The translations under genes and the position numbers were made by a program. A stretch of 64,000 nt of DNA, from contig JAJRQK010000018.1 in the NCBI GenBank assembly GCA_024280295.1, forward strand, positions 1-64,000, given 5' to 3'. This stretch comes from Bacteroidota bacterium. GTDB lineage: Bacteria; Bacteroidota; Bacteroidia; Flavobacteriales_D; Crocinitomicaceae. Shown here piece after piece: positions 35,822-44,253 of the stretch (position 1 is its first letter; every line of letters begins with the position of its first letter). The notes beneath the pieces were generated by a model. The model did no database searches, was not told the origin of the DNA, and saw only the letters and a list, made by a program, of their open reading frames with translations.

Positions 35822-36559
35822 ATGGATTTACGACTAGCAGTGCTAATAGATGGAGACAATATTCCTTCCGCACGCGTCAAAGAAATGATGGCAGAGATTG
35901 CAAAATATGGCAATCCTACCATTAAACGAATATATGGTGACTGGACAAACCCTCACCTTAATAAATGGAAAAAAGTTCTTCTTGAAAATGCAATCACTCC
36001 AATTCAGCAATACGGATATACGACAGGAAAAAATGCAACAGATTCAGCAATGATTATCGATGCGATGGATATTTTGTATTCAGAAAAAGTTGACGGATTC
36101 TGTCTGGTTTCCAGTGATAGTGATTTCACAAAATTAGCAACACGATTGCGAGAAGCAGGAAAAGCAGTGTATGGAATTGGAGAGAAAAAAACTCCTGAAC
36201 CATTTATTGTAGCGTGTGACAAGTTCATCTACATCGAGATTCTCAAGAATCAGCAGGATGATGAAGACGACTCAGAATCGAAAGGCAAGAAACGACAAAA
36301 ACAGGAAAATGTCGATAAAATCACACCAAAAATCATCAAATTTATCTCTGCTACAATTGAAGACGTGGCAGACGATGATGGTTGGGCGTTCTTGGGAGAT
36401 GTAGGAAGTTTAATGCAGAAAAAGCAACCAAATTTTGATGCTAGAAATTATGGTTTTTTAAAATTGACACCACTAATTAAATCAATTAAGAACTTCGAAG
36501 TTGAATCAAGAGAAAGCTCAAAAGGTCGATATAAACTCATTTATGTGAGAATTAAATAG
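35822..36559 (+). CDS. NYN-domain nuclease-like protein with OST-HTH/LOTUS domain
   Basis: A 245-residue cytoplasmic protein. Residues 1-140 form a NYN/PIN-like (LabA, DUF88) nuclease domain with acidic active-site residues in AVLIDGDNIPS, NATDSAMIIDAMD and LVSSDSDFTKLATRLRE. An acidic and basic linker (about 145-165) leads to a C-terminal OST-HTH/LOTUS domain (about 175-245; FISATIEDVADDDGWAFLGDVGSLMQKKQPNFD). The LOTUS domain binds RNA or RNA G-quadruplexes, so this is probably an RNA-processing or RNA-decay factor. It is encoded alone. Confidence 0.85.
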   Translation: MDLRLAVLIDGDNIPSARVKEMMAEIAKYGNPTIKRIYGDWTNPHLNKWKKVLLENAITPIQQYGYTTGKNATDSAMIIDAMDILYSEKVDGFCLVSSDSDFTKLATRLREAGKAVYGIGEKKTPEPFIVACDKFIYIEILKNQQDDEDDSESKGKKRQKQENVDKITPKIIKFISATIEDVADDDGWAFLGDVGSLMQKKQPNFDARNYGFLKLTPLIKSIKNFEVESRESSKGRYKLIYVRIK

Positions 36560-37079
36560 AAATAACCAAACAATTAGTCGGTCGAATTTTAAACTGATTC
36601 CAATTTAGAATTTATTTGCACTCAGAACACCTCTTCCTTGATTAGAGAGTTCATTGAGGTATATTAAGCACACTAAGATGTACCCCTTTTTACATGAAAT
36701 AATTAAATGTCAGTCAATAAATCATACGTTATATTTACTATGTATAGCATGTAAATATAACGTATGACTTATTTAATCAAGAAAAAAAAGTAAGTATGTC
36801 AAGAATGGAAAATTACAGGAATAGGATCAAGGCTAAAACAAAAGAAAAAAAGTCATAAAACACAATGGGTTCACAAAAATTAAGCACTTCGAAAAATATC
36901 CACTAACATGATGTTATTCAGATGGTTATAGGTCTAACACACCAATTTCATCCAGCTTTAGATTAAAAAATCATTAATAAATTCGAGTTAGAAAACAGCA
37001 GTTACAAACAAGTATAGTAACTTATTTGGCGTCCATAATTATGTTGCAGGTCCAAAACATTACTGAAACTAAACACTAA
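36560..37079. other. Intergenic region with a 23-base inverted repeat
   Basis: 520 bases between convergent genes. The only structure seen is the long inverted repeat at 36716-36773. A 20-codon frame at 36796-36858 is too short and lysine-rich to support as a gene. Confidence 0.5.
36716..36773. repeat. Long AT-rich inverted repeat (23-base arms)
   Basis: Left arm 36716-36738 and right arm 36751-36773 are complementary at 22 of 23 positions (core TCATACGTTATATTTAC) around a 12-base loop. There is no T run, so it is not a typical terminator. It could be a bidirectional stop for the convergent genes or a remnant of a small mobile element. Confidence 0.75.
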
Positions 37080-38261
37080 TTAAGAATCATAATCCATCGA
37101 AAATCGAAATTTATTGAGAACAGGATTGGCGTACATCTGCAAAAAAAAGGGCTTCAAATTATCTTCCAAATTTTCGTAGCGCATTTTAAACTCAACTTCT
37201 TTCTCATCAGAAATTGAAACATTCAAATCTTTAAGGCTAGGACCAATTGTAGGATTAACGTTTCGCAATCTTCTATATGCTAGATAATTTGATGGATGCA
37301 AGAAATAATTAAGAATGATTTGCTTATCAATTGCATGCGCTATAGTAACTTGATTATCACCTTCATCAGGACAAATTTCAGTTCCATAGGCAATATGCAC
37401 ATTTCCTTTGTTTTCATTTAAGCCTTTAGAAATACTGATAATATCACTTCTATTGTCCTTAACAAAACTTCCATTAGATGCTATTTCATACAATTCTTGA
37501 GCAATTAATTCATCGCATGGATTATACTCGTAAGAAATAGAAACAGGAATAATATGCAATCGACAAATCGCTTCTGGAAGAGAGAGTTTATCATCTCCAC
37601 TTCGCTTGCCCATACTAAGCATCTTGATGATTGTTGGATCCGTCTTATCTAAACCGTCTTTTGCGCGTCCTTCTCGTTGTGCAATCCAAGCATTATTACC
37701 ATTTTCGATAGAGAAGTGAATATACTTAGAAAGTGTAATTAGCGCTTCAAGTTTTTCACGTCCTTGCATTGACCTTTTAACGATAAAACTCTTGTTCAAT
37801 CGCATGAGATCTGAGATGTATTCCTTTTTTAAAAGATTATCACCAATCGCTATCTCCATTGTTCCATGAACAGATAAACGAAGAAGATAACTCACCAGTG
37901 CTGGATCCATTACAATATCACGGTGATTGCTTATGAATAAGTGTGGTGTATCTTGCGGGAGTTCAGCAAGACCTATTTCGTGGAGTACATCAACGGTTCC
38001 ATCAATAATTTTTTGCATGTACTTTGCAATAACTAGTTGAAATTCTGAAATCGAATTAATTTCCTTTAGATGCTTTTTTAGTGCTTTTTCAACCTTCTTT
38101 TTGGCCAGTTTCGGAAGAACCTTTTTTAGTCGAGGAGCTTGAAATCGTGCGATAGCTTCAAAAAACTCATCATTGCTTAGTAAATCTTGAAGCACATCGG
38201 CAACTTCATGATCTCGGTAAGGTCTTATATCTTCAAACTCTTCTATCAACGCCATTTTCAT
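37080..38261 (-). CDS. 1-acyl-glycerol-3-phosphate acyltransferase-like protein
   Basis: A 393-residue protein with a PlsC-type acyltransferase core in the middle: HLFISNHRDIVMDPALV near residue 108 (the H-x4-D variant NHRDIVMD) and WIAQREGRAKDGLDKTDP near 195, equivalent to the EGTR motif, with a following IPVSISYEYNP. It probably transfers acyl chains to lysophosphatidate or a related lipid. The N-terminal 90 residues are helical and basic, longer than in standard PlsC, and the start is ATG at 38261. It is convergent with the NYN gene. Confidence 0.8.
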   Translation of the reverse strand: MKMALIEEFEDIRPYRDHEVADVLQDLLSNDEFFEAIARFQAPRLKKVLPKLAKKKVEKALKKHLKEINSISEFQLVIAKYMQKIIDGTVDVLHEIGLAELPQDTPHLFISNHRDIVMDPALVSYLLRLSVHGTMEIAIGDNLLKKEYISDLMRLNKSFIVKRSMQGREKLEALITLSKYIHFSIENGNNAWIAQREGRAKDGLDKTDPTIIKMLSMGKRSGDDKLSLPEAICRLHIIPVSISYEYNPCDELIAQELYEIASNGSFVKDNRSDIISISKGLNENKGNVHIAYGTEICPDEGDNQVTIAHAIDKQIILNYFLHPSNYLAYRRLRNVNPTIGPSLKDLNVSISDEKEVEFKMRYENLEDNLKPFFLQMYANPVLNKFRFSMDYDS

Positions 38262-38389
38262 TTGGAGATCAAGGTTAGGAAAAAATCTGCTTCCTATTGC
38301 AATTTCTTGATATCATTTCCTTTAATGAGGAAAAAAACATTCTCAACTCACCGTTATTTTTACAAAAAAAAGCAAATCTGAGTTCGAAT

Positions 38390-39496
38390 CTAAAACTCAA
38401 GTTTTAATTGTACAGAAATGGTTTTCTTTTCCTTAAGAGTATTCAATTTAGTGAGCGAAATACCAAGTAATCTAACCGATTTTTGAAGTTCTTCCTGTTT
38501 AAGTAGCGCAATTACAATTGGAAGAAAATCTTCTTTGAGAGAAACGAATTCATCGATCGTTTTGCTTCTTGTTTGCTGTGTGAAATCGTTATATTTAATC
38601 TTTAAAGTGATTGTTTTCCCCTTTACGTTTGAGTTCCTCATTCGTTTCTCTAACTCGATCGCAATTTTATCCAAATGTTCAATCAAAAAGACCTCTGAAC
38701 GGACATCCTTACTAAAAGTCCGCTCTGCCGCAATTGACTTTCGAATATGGTTCGGCTGAACTTTACTGTGCTGAATCCCACGAACGATATTGTAGAAATG
38801 CTTACCTGCTTTACCAAAATACTGCGTTAAATACTCAAGAGTGTGTCGCTTTAAATCACTCCCTTGGAAAATTCCGTGTACTTTCATCTTCTGCGCAGTT
38901 ACCTTACCTACTCCAAAAAAATTTTCAATTGGCAATTTTGCTAAAAATGGAATTACTTCTTCAGGTGAGATTGTTTTTTGTCCGTTTGGTTTATTTATAT
39001 CCGATGCGATTTTTGCTGTAAATTTATTAACTGAAATTCCAGCAGAGGCATTCAATCCAACTTCTGTGGCAATTCTTTCTCTAATTTCTTGAGCTAGCAA
39101 ACTAGCTGAAGGATAGTTCGCATTTTCTGTGACATCAAGAAACGCTTCATCCAAGGATAATGGTTCCACTAAATCCGTATAATGATGGAAAATAGCTCGA
39201 ATTTTCTGAGAAATTTCCTTATACCGATCAAATCGTGGTTTTACGAAGATCAATTCAGGACATCTTCTCACTGCAGTAACACTAGGCATTGCAGATCGGA
39301 CTCCAAATTTCCGAGCTTCATAACTCGCTGCCGCAACTACACCACGTTCTCTTGTTCCTCCCACTGCAATTGGTTTCCCTCTGAGATCAGGATTATCCAT
39401 TTGCTCAACCGAAGCATAAAATGCATCCATATCGATGTGAATTATCTTGCGAATTGGAAAATCAAACTCCTCTGCTATACTCTCACCTTCAAGCAT
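38390..39496 (-). CDS. dinB: DNA polymerase IV (Y-family)
   Basis: A 368-residue error-prone translesion polymerase. The catalytic motifs HIDMDAFYASVEQ (residue 20), SYEARKFGVRSAMP and EPLSLDEAFLDVT (Asp-Glu pair) are intact, followed by GISVNKFTAKIASDINKPNG, the HhH region GVGKVTAQKM and a little-finger domain. It may be SOS-inducible, but no LexA box is recognised. It is 2 bases downstream of the DUF2459 gene, so the two are probably co-transcribed. Confidence 0.95.
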   Translation of the reverse strand: MLEGESIAEEFDFPIRKIIHIDMDAFYASVEQMDNPDLRGKPIAVGGTRERGVVAAASYEARKFGVRSAMPSVTAVRRCPELIFVKPRFDRYKEISQKIRAIFHHYTDLVEPLSLDEAFLDVTENANYPSASLLAQEIRERIATEVGLNASAGISVNKFTAKIASDINKPNGQKTISPEEVIPFLAKLPIENFFGVGKVTAQKMKVHGIFQGSDLKRHTLEYLTQYFGKAGKHFYNIVRGIQHSKVQPNHIRKSIAAERTFSKDVRSEVFLIEHLDKIAIELEKRMRNSNVKGKTITLKIKYNDFTQQTRSKTIDEFVSLKEDFLPIVIALLKQEELQKSVRLLGISLTKLNTLKEKKTISVQLKLEF

Positions 39497-39498
39497 AA

Positions 39499-40179
39499 CT
39501 ACAAATGAATCAAGTTGCCTTCTGGAAACGGACTAAAAAGTGATGTTCTAATCTTTGCTGATTTTAATGCATTATTCGTCCAAACATTACACGTTCGAAA
39601 TAAATGGTAGGATCCATGGGCTTCATAAAAATTATCCGTCAGTCCATATCCATGACCAACAATTAATTGTACAGCATCCTCTTTAGTCTCGAAGCATTCC
39701 TTAATATAGTTACACAACTTATGGTATTGATTACCTGATAATTTAACGCGCTTGCATATAGTTGATTTTTTAGGTTGATCGCAGTACTCAACATGCATTG
39801 CAGTTGCGCTTGGAAGGAAAACAGCTGTCAAAGCCGTCGAAATTTTTAACTCTGCCCAAGTAGGAGTATTTAAGAAAAACCCTTTGTCACCCCAGCCAAT
39901 TGCGATATAATCGAGGTGAGTTATATCCTCAAAGCCAACCAGTGGAACAAATTCTTTCCAATTCTGATTTTCTGACTCAGTAGGCATGCAAATTTCGGTA
40001 TGGACGCCATTAGATCGAACAAATATAGTGATCTCTCCATCTGAAGCAAGTGATCCAAAATAGAAAATCATTCCCCAGATAAACAGGATGTAGTACAAGA
40101 ATAAAAAGGCTGAAAACACCTCAATAAACCTAAGAAGGTTCTTTCCCAATGATCTCAGAATTGTCTTCACCTGTTTCAT
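39499..40179 (-). CDS. DUF2459 (TIGR02117) family membrane-anchored protein
   Basis: A 226-residue protein with one N-terminal membrane helix (about 18-42) and a DUF2459 domain: VRSNGVHTEICMP, IAIGWGDKGFFLNTPTWAELK, SGNQYHKLCNYI and SYHLFRTCNVWTNNALK with conserved Cys. The family has a papain-like/NlpC-like fold by its His/Cys layout, but its function is unknown; older annotations call it urease-associated. It lies between a secreted hypothetical protein (4 bases) and dinB (2 bases), one operon. Confidence 0.82.
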   Translation of the reverse strand: MKQVKTILRSLGKNLLRFIEVFSAFLFLYYILFIWGMIFYFGSLASDGEITIFVRSNGVHTEICMPTESENQNWKEFVPLVGFEDITHLDYIAIGWGDKGFFLNTPTWAELKISTALTAVFLPSATAMHVEYCDQPKKSTICKRVKLSGNQYHKLCNYIKECFETKEDAVQLIVGHGYGLTDNFYEAHGSYHLFRTCNVWTNNALKSAKIRTSLFSPFPEGNLIHL

Positions 40180-40183
40180 TTGA

Positions 40184-40609
40184 TCAGTCCATCAATTCAA
40201 TATTGTACATTTTCCAATCACCTTCAAATTTTTTGAATGAAAAAATAGTACTACTCTCAAAATCTTCTCCATCGATTTCAGTAAAAGTCATTACAATAAG
40301 TATAAATGCCAATTCTCCAGATTCCTCTTCCGAAGGTTGAAGATCTCTAACATCTTGATATTTGAGATCTTTCAATAAATCTGTATTAAAAATAAAATCG
40401 AAATCAGATATAAAAGTGGATCTATTCCAGACTCCTTTGTAGGTATTAAGAGGAAAAACCGTTTGGCTTAACACTTTTTTTTTGTCTAGATCGAGAATAG
40501 CTTGGATGTTTGTTTCCCAGATAATTTCAGCTTCTTCCTCATCACTTAATTGCGAAAACGAGAATTGACTAACAGAGATAAATAGAACGAAAATATAGAT
40601 TAGTTTCAT
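40184..40609 (-). CDS. Secreted hypothetical protein
   Basis: A 141-residue protein with a signal peptide (FSFSQ, about 1-19) and an acidic, beta/alpha-mixed body (QAILDLDKKKVLSQTVFP, KKFEGDWKMYNIELMD at the end) that resembles the SnoaL/NTF2-like secreted proteins of Bacteroidota, though this is only a shape-level impression. It begins the operon with the DUF2459 gene and dinB. Confidence 0.6.
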   Translation of the reverse strand: MKLIYIFVLFISVSQFSFSQLSDEEEAEIIWETNIQAILDLDKKKVLSQTVFPLNTYKGVWNRSTFISDFDFIFNTDLLKDLKYQDVRDLQPSEEESGELAFILIVMTFTEIDGEDFESSTIFSFKKFEGDWKMYNIELMD

Positions 40610-40950
40610 AAAGTATAATATACTGCAAGATAGTGTTTATACTTAAAGCAATTCTTTACCACACAAATCAAATAATCAGTGATGAATAAAAAAAATCCGA
40701 TTGAAAATTCTTTGACCATGCAATTTAGATAGACTTTTATCATTGCTAATGATTGAGAACTAGAAAACGCAATAATTATATCCAAAAAAAGAGGAAACAC
40801 ATGGCTTCCTCTTTTTCTGAAATACTCAAATAGTGGTTACATTAAGCTTTACAAAAATACGCCTCGTCCCATAATTAATCAAGAGAAGAAATACGAATTC
40901 TTCATGCGGAAACCCGTATTTATATCATTAGAAAACGTGCTTTCAGCTAA
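40610..40950. other. Intergenic region with a terminator
   Basis: 341 bases. It contains the hairpin at 40784-40816 and a 16-base motif at 40907-40924 that recurs inverted at 42133-42148. A 64-codon minus-strand frame at 40606-40800 crosses the terminator and is not supported as a gene. Confidence 0.5.
40784..40816 (-). terminator. Bidirectional-type terminator downstream of the MORN/TonB gene
   Basis: AAAAAGAGGAA and TTCCTCTTTTT pair around a short loop, with A and T runs outside both arms, so it can end transcription on either strand. It lies about 135 bases after the stop of the 40951 gene. Confidence 0.75.
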
Positions 40951-42030
40951 TTAATTCAAAGAATTGAAAGGCACAGGAATAATCGTACGCGTCTTCACCC
41001 TTTCATTGTCGTGTTTCGCGGGGATCCAATTTGGCATTGATTTCACTACACGAATTGCTTCAACCTCAAGCACTCTTAACCCTCCCAACACAATTTGAGG
41101 CTCTAGGATTGCACCTTCAAAATCAATAATTACTTCAATAAAAATGGTTGCATCCTCTTTTAATTTCTTTGCTTCATCTGGATATTGTATAGTATTTAGA
41201 ATGAATTCATCCCGTGCCTTCTCTCCTCCAGGAAATCTAGGTTCTACATCTGGAAAATCGACTAGTCCATCTATTCTCTTTGAAAACCGTTTATCTCCTA
41301 GCCCATCAAAAAACTCGAAATGTTGGTAGCCTCCAATCGAATCAGAAAAATTAAAATGAATTGCTGTATCCGCGAAATCCATTTCTTCAAACATTCGCTG
41401 CATTTTCTGCATCGCGTCGTTGATTTGGTTCTGAAAATTTGAGAACATAGAATCTGAACTCTCCCCAAAAAAGTTATCTAAGTCAAACATTTGATCAAAA
41501 AAATCATCTCTTGACGCACCTATTTCGGCATCACCAACCAAGTAGTTAAGCATAGAAACAGCAAACAAATTATTTCTACCCAGGGTATCTTGAAAAGCAC
41601 CTGTTTCATCGTAACTAATCCATATTCCATCAACTTCTCCTTGGTGAAACTCACCAGCAATTTTCTTCTCGCCATTAGGATGATACATGGTGAACTTTCC
41701 AGATCCAGATCTAAACTTACCGACCGTCATTTTCTCGCCAGTCTCATAGTAAGCTACAAATTTCCCATTGATAAGCCCCTTTGAATACTTGGCAGTGTAG
41801 CGAATCTGTCCTTCGCGATACGTTTCTTGACTTACTCCATTAAGTTTCCCATATTTATACGACCTTGAATAACGATATCCTTGAATAGGATCATACCCTT
41901 CACATACACCTGAATAATTCTTTGAAATATGAGTACACTCAACCTGTCCATAAACTTCTGTAACTTGATGGAGAAGTAGCATAATAATCAATGCTTCTCG
42001 CGAAAAAAATAAATTGAAAATTCTATTCAT
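40951..42030 (-). CDS. Secreted protein with MORN repeats and TonB-type C-terminal domain
   Basis: The ATG at 42028-42030 is chosen because it gives a signal peptide (LIIMLLLHQVTEVYG) and a 359-residue protein. After it come about four MORN/YwqK units (GKLNGVSQETY, GLINGKFVAYY, GKFTMYHPNGEKK, GEVDGIWISYD), an acidic Asp/Phe/Met-rich linker, and a TonB C-terminal-like domain (PRFPGGEKARDEFILNTIQYPDEAKK ... VVKSMPNWIPAKH). The combination occurs in Bacteroidota; TonB domains there often act in protein-protein contacts rather than energy transfer. An earlier start at 42078 is less likely. Confidence 0.75.
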   Translation of the reverse strand: MNRIFNLFFSREALIIMLLLHQVTEVYGQVECTHISKNYSGVCEGYDPIQGYRYSRSYKYGKLNGVSQETYREGQIRYTAKYSKGLINGKFVAYYETGEKMTVGKFRSGSGKFTMYHPNGEKKIAGEFHQGEVDGIWISYDETGAFQDTLGRNNLFAVSMLNYLVGDAEIGASRDDFFDQMFDLDNFFGESSDSMFSNFQNQINDAMQKMQRMFEEMDFADTAIHFNFSDSIGGYQHFEFFDGLGDKRFSKRIDGLVDFPDVEPRFPGGEKARDEFILNTIQYPDEAKKLKEDATIFIEVIIDFEGAILEPQIVLGGLRVLEVEAIRVVKSMPNWIPAKHDNERVKTRTIIPVPFNSLN

Positions 42031-42132
42031 AATCGTGTATTGAGCTACAAATATAGCGGAAAGCAGTAATTCAAACAAAGTCCGTTTAGTAGATTAATCT
42101 AGGAGGCAGTAATACTAATATAACTCACGAAT

Positions 42133-42148
42133 ACGGGATTCCGCACTC
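42133..42148 (+). repeat. 16-base motif repeated in inverted orientation at 40907-40922
   Basis: AATACGGGATTCCGCA here; the reverse complement at about 40907-40922 is AATACGGGTTTCCGCA, one difference. The motif has a partial palindrome (CGG..CCG) and flanks the MORN/TonB gene on both sides. Confidence 0.45.
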
Positions 42149-42569
42149 GTAAAATCGGATAACACCCGAATTTAGTTTTAATCTCAAATTGACACCTATT
42201 ACAAACTGCTAATTATCAATGCACTATAAATTATCTTGTGAAATTTATCAATTACAGTAATTATTGCAATTTTTTCCTGAACAGATCATTTAGTATCTTC
42301 GTTATGCTTGTTCTACATAGCTGCCAAACCACAATAGGCATTCACTCACTGGAAAAGACGAATGTCTTTACTAATTAATTTAGCAAACAAGAACGACACA
42401 ACATTGTGGAGTTTTTGTTGCTACGTTTTATTAATTTTGACAATCCAGTCATGGCACTTACACTTTCACCTTGAGGGAACTACTTACCCTCTTTCACTTT
42501 CAGCAAGCCTTATTGAATGATAAGGATTTAACTCAAGGAGTAAGTGTGTTAAATTCATTCTAAAAATAC

Positions 42570-42577
42570 TATCTTCG
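42570..42577 (+). promoter_or_regulatory. Probable -7 box of the sugar-transferase operon
   Basis: TATCTTCG, one base off TAnnTTTG, 4 bases before the ATG at 42582; a leaderless transcript is implied. Confidence 0.35.
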
Positions 42578-42581
42578 CTTC

Positions 42582-43112
42582 ATGCAACGCATTTGCGCCA
42601 TCTTTCTATTACTAATTGTTTCTCCATTTCTACTTTTCATAATGGTTTTAATTTTACTGATCGAATGGAAAACTCCTATATTCGTTCAGCTTAGAATTGG
42701 GATAAACAAGACAAATTTCAGGATTTACAAACTTAGAACGATGAAAAATGGCAAGATCACAATGCTTGGGGTTTTATTACGAAAAACAGCTATTGATGAA
42801 CTTCCTCAGCTTATAAACATCATCAAAGGAGATATGAATTTTGTCGGACCAAGACCTTTGACGCTCGCCGATATTACTCGACTAAATTGGAATAAAAATT
42901 CTCACAAGAAACGATGGTCAGTGAAACCAGGAATAACAGGAATGGCTCAATTAATAAACGTTTGTGATCCGAAATTATCTTGGAGGAAGGATATGGAATA
43001 CATTGAAAGTCGTTCCGCAAAACTTGATCGAAGTTTGCTTTGGCAATCTATACTTGTCCCTTTTATTGGAAAACAACAAGTCAAACAACATGTTCATAAA
43101 TCAACTACATGA
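42582..43112 (+). CDS. Minimal phosphoglycosyl transferase (bacterial sugar transferase, PglC-like)
   Basis: A 176-residue monotopic enzyme. A re-entrant membrane helix lies at residues 4-30, then the catalytic core FRIYKLRTMKNG, RKTAIDELPQLINIIKGDMNFVGPRPL (with the Asp-Glu dyad) and WSVKPGITGMAQL. These enzymes move a sugar-1-phosphate from a nucleotide sugar to undecaprenyl phosphate and start surface glycan assembly. At 176 residues it is the short PglC form, without the N-terminal membrane bundle of WcaJ. The dehydrogenase gene downstream overlaps it by ATGA, a strong sign of joint function. Confidence 0.88.
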   Translation: MQRICAIFLLLIVSPFLLFIMVLILLIEWKTPIFVQLRIGINKTNFRIYKLRTMKNGKITMLGVLLRKTAIDELPQLINIIKGDMNFVGPRPLTLADITRLNWNKNSHKKRWSVKPGITGMAQLINVCDPKLSWRKDMEYIESRSAKLDRSLLWQSILVPFIGKQQVKQHVHKSTT

Positions 43113-44125
43113 AGGTTCTCGTAAATGGAATTGGTAATATTGGAACTACATTAATCTGTCTTTTAGCAGAGTACAAATCTCAATTGGGAATCTCAACAAT
43201 TTATGGATTCAAAAATACTCCACAACCATGGCAGGAAGAAGATTTAGATTTTTTACGAGCATTAGGAATAATAATGTGCTCACGGAAAACTGGTCAAGGA
43301 CTTACTTTTGTTGATTCTATCATTGATGATATTGACTATATATTTGATTGTACAAGCAATGGAGGAGGAATCAGCAACAAAGAATGGTACGTCGACCTAC
43401 CAAACTTGAAAGGTGCATCTGCGCAAGGAAGTGAAAAAGATTTCGGTATCTCGTTTATGGCAGGAGTCAATGAGCAAATTCTTATAGGTAAAAAATTCGC
43501 ACATATTGTTTCTTGTAATACACATTCGATCGCGGCTCTGCTATCAATGTTTACTGGTCACAATTTGGATGACCATGTCGAATCAGATTTTGTAATTGTT
43601 CGAAGATCGGAAGACTTAGGTAATCATGAGCGATTAGTCGCAGCAAATGTAGTTGCACGGCACATGGATGATCAGCTAGGTACACATCACTCGATTGATG
43701 TAAGAGACTTATTCGCTACAATAGAGCGAACGTTAAAAGTAAGTTCATCGGATATAACTACTCCGAGTCAACTCATGCATAGCGTTCGATTTAATATCAC
43801 CTTGAAAGAGGCATTATCAGAAGAGCAAATTCAGGATGCTATTGCTCAAGCTAAATATATTTCAACCTCAATTAAATTTGATTCAAATGTTATTTTTGAA
43901 CGCGGAAGGAGAATTGGTTTTCAAGGAAGAATCTATTCACACGCAATAATCATTGCTAACAATTTACTTATCACCCCAACATCGATTAAAGGCTGGGCAT
44001 TTATCCCACAGGAAGGAAACACCTTGATTTCAACATTGAAGGCATATTTAGTTCAAATGAAGAACGAGAATGCGGAAGAGATAATTTCAGAAATCAGTAA
44101 TCAATTGATTCGAAAGAAGTGGTAA
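43109..44125 (+). CDS. Type II (archaeal-like) GAPDH-family dehydrogenase
   Basis: A 338-residue NAD(P)-dependent protein of the archaeal GAPDH branch: Rossmann start MKVLVNGIGNIGTTLICLL, the catalytic Cys136 in IVSCNTHSIAALL and the VRRSED motif equivalent to the RRAADP of type II GAPDH. Standard phosphorylating GAPDH of bacteria is type I, so this is unlikely to be the glycolytic enzyme. Coupling by ATGA to a phosphoglycosyl transferase points to a role in making or modifying a nucleotide sugar or glycan precursor (inference). The substrate is unknown. Confidence 0.75.
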   Translation: MKVLVNGIGNIGTTLICLLAEYKSQLGISTIYGFKNTPQPWQEEDLDFLRALGIIMCSRKTGQGLTFVDSIIDDIDYIFDCTSNGGGISNKEWYVDLPNLKGASAQGSEKDFGISFMAGVNEQILIGKKFAHIVSCNTHSIAALLSMFTGHNLDDHVESDFVIVRRSEDLGNHERLVAANVVARHMDDQLGTHHSIDVRDLFATIERTLKVSSSDITTPSQLMHSVRFNITLKEALSEEQIQDAIAQAKYISTSIKFDSNVIFERGRRIGFQGRIYSHAIIIANNLLITPTSIKGWAFIPQEGNTLISTLKAYLVQMKNENAEEIISEISNQLIRKKW

Positions 44126-44184
44126 TGACTAATAGCTAAACGGATCAATTCAAAACTTAGGGAATTAATTCTTTTGAGCACAAG

Positions 44185-44218
44185 ATGCAACTTGTAATGA
44201 TAACGCAACAAGTTGCAT
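44185..44218. terminator. Hairpin between convergent genes at 44.2 kb
   Basis: ATGCAACTTG (44185-44194) pairs perfectly with CAAGTTGCAT (44209-44218) around a 14-base loop. It lies between the dehydrogenase gene and the PDH E2 gene, which converge, so it may end transcription from both. There is no T run. Confidence 0.5.
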
Positions 44219-44253
44219 TAGACAGAAGTATTAATCTGTAGACATATACTCGC

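Larger units (their letters stand above)
42031..42581. other. Intergenic region without a gene
   Basis: About 550 bases between divergent units. It holds the second copy of a 16-base motif (42133-42148) and a few short imperfect hairpins (for example AAAGAC/GTCTTT at 42354-42369). No coding frame is convincing. The promoter of the sugar-transferase operon is at its right end. Confidence 0.5.

Noticed and set aside
36796-36858. A 20-codon lysine- and arginine-rich frame next to the long inverted repeat
   Set aside because: Too short and of the composition expected from A-rich DNA; nothing else supports it.
38370-38400. A gttcgaatc string suggesting a tRNA T-arm
   Set aside because: No acceptor stem, anticodon arm or D-arm can be placed around it; it is the 3' end region of dinB.
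38734-39021. Plus-strand frames inside dinB
   Set aside because: Antisense shadow frames of a gene with complete polymerase motifs.
40606-40800. A 64-codon minus-strand frame ending with an ATGA overlap into the 40184 gene
   Set aside because: It overlaps a clear terminator hairpin at its 5' end and has a low-complexity hydrophobic sequence; the overlap is probably chance.
42354-42369. A short AAAGAC/GTCTTT hairpin upstream of the sugar transferase operon
   Set aside because: Six-base stem without a T run or conserved context; expected by chance in 550 bases.
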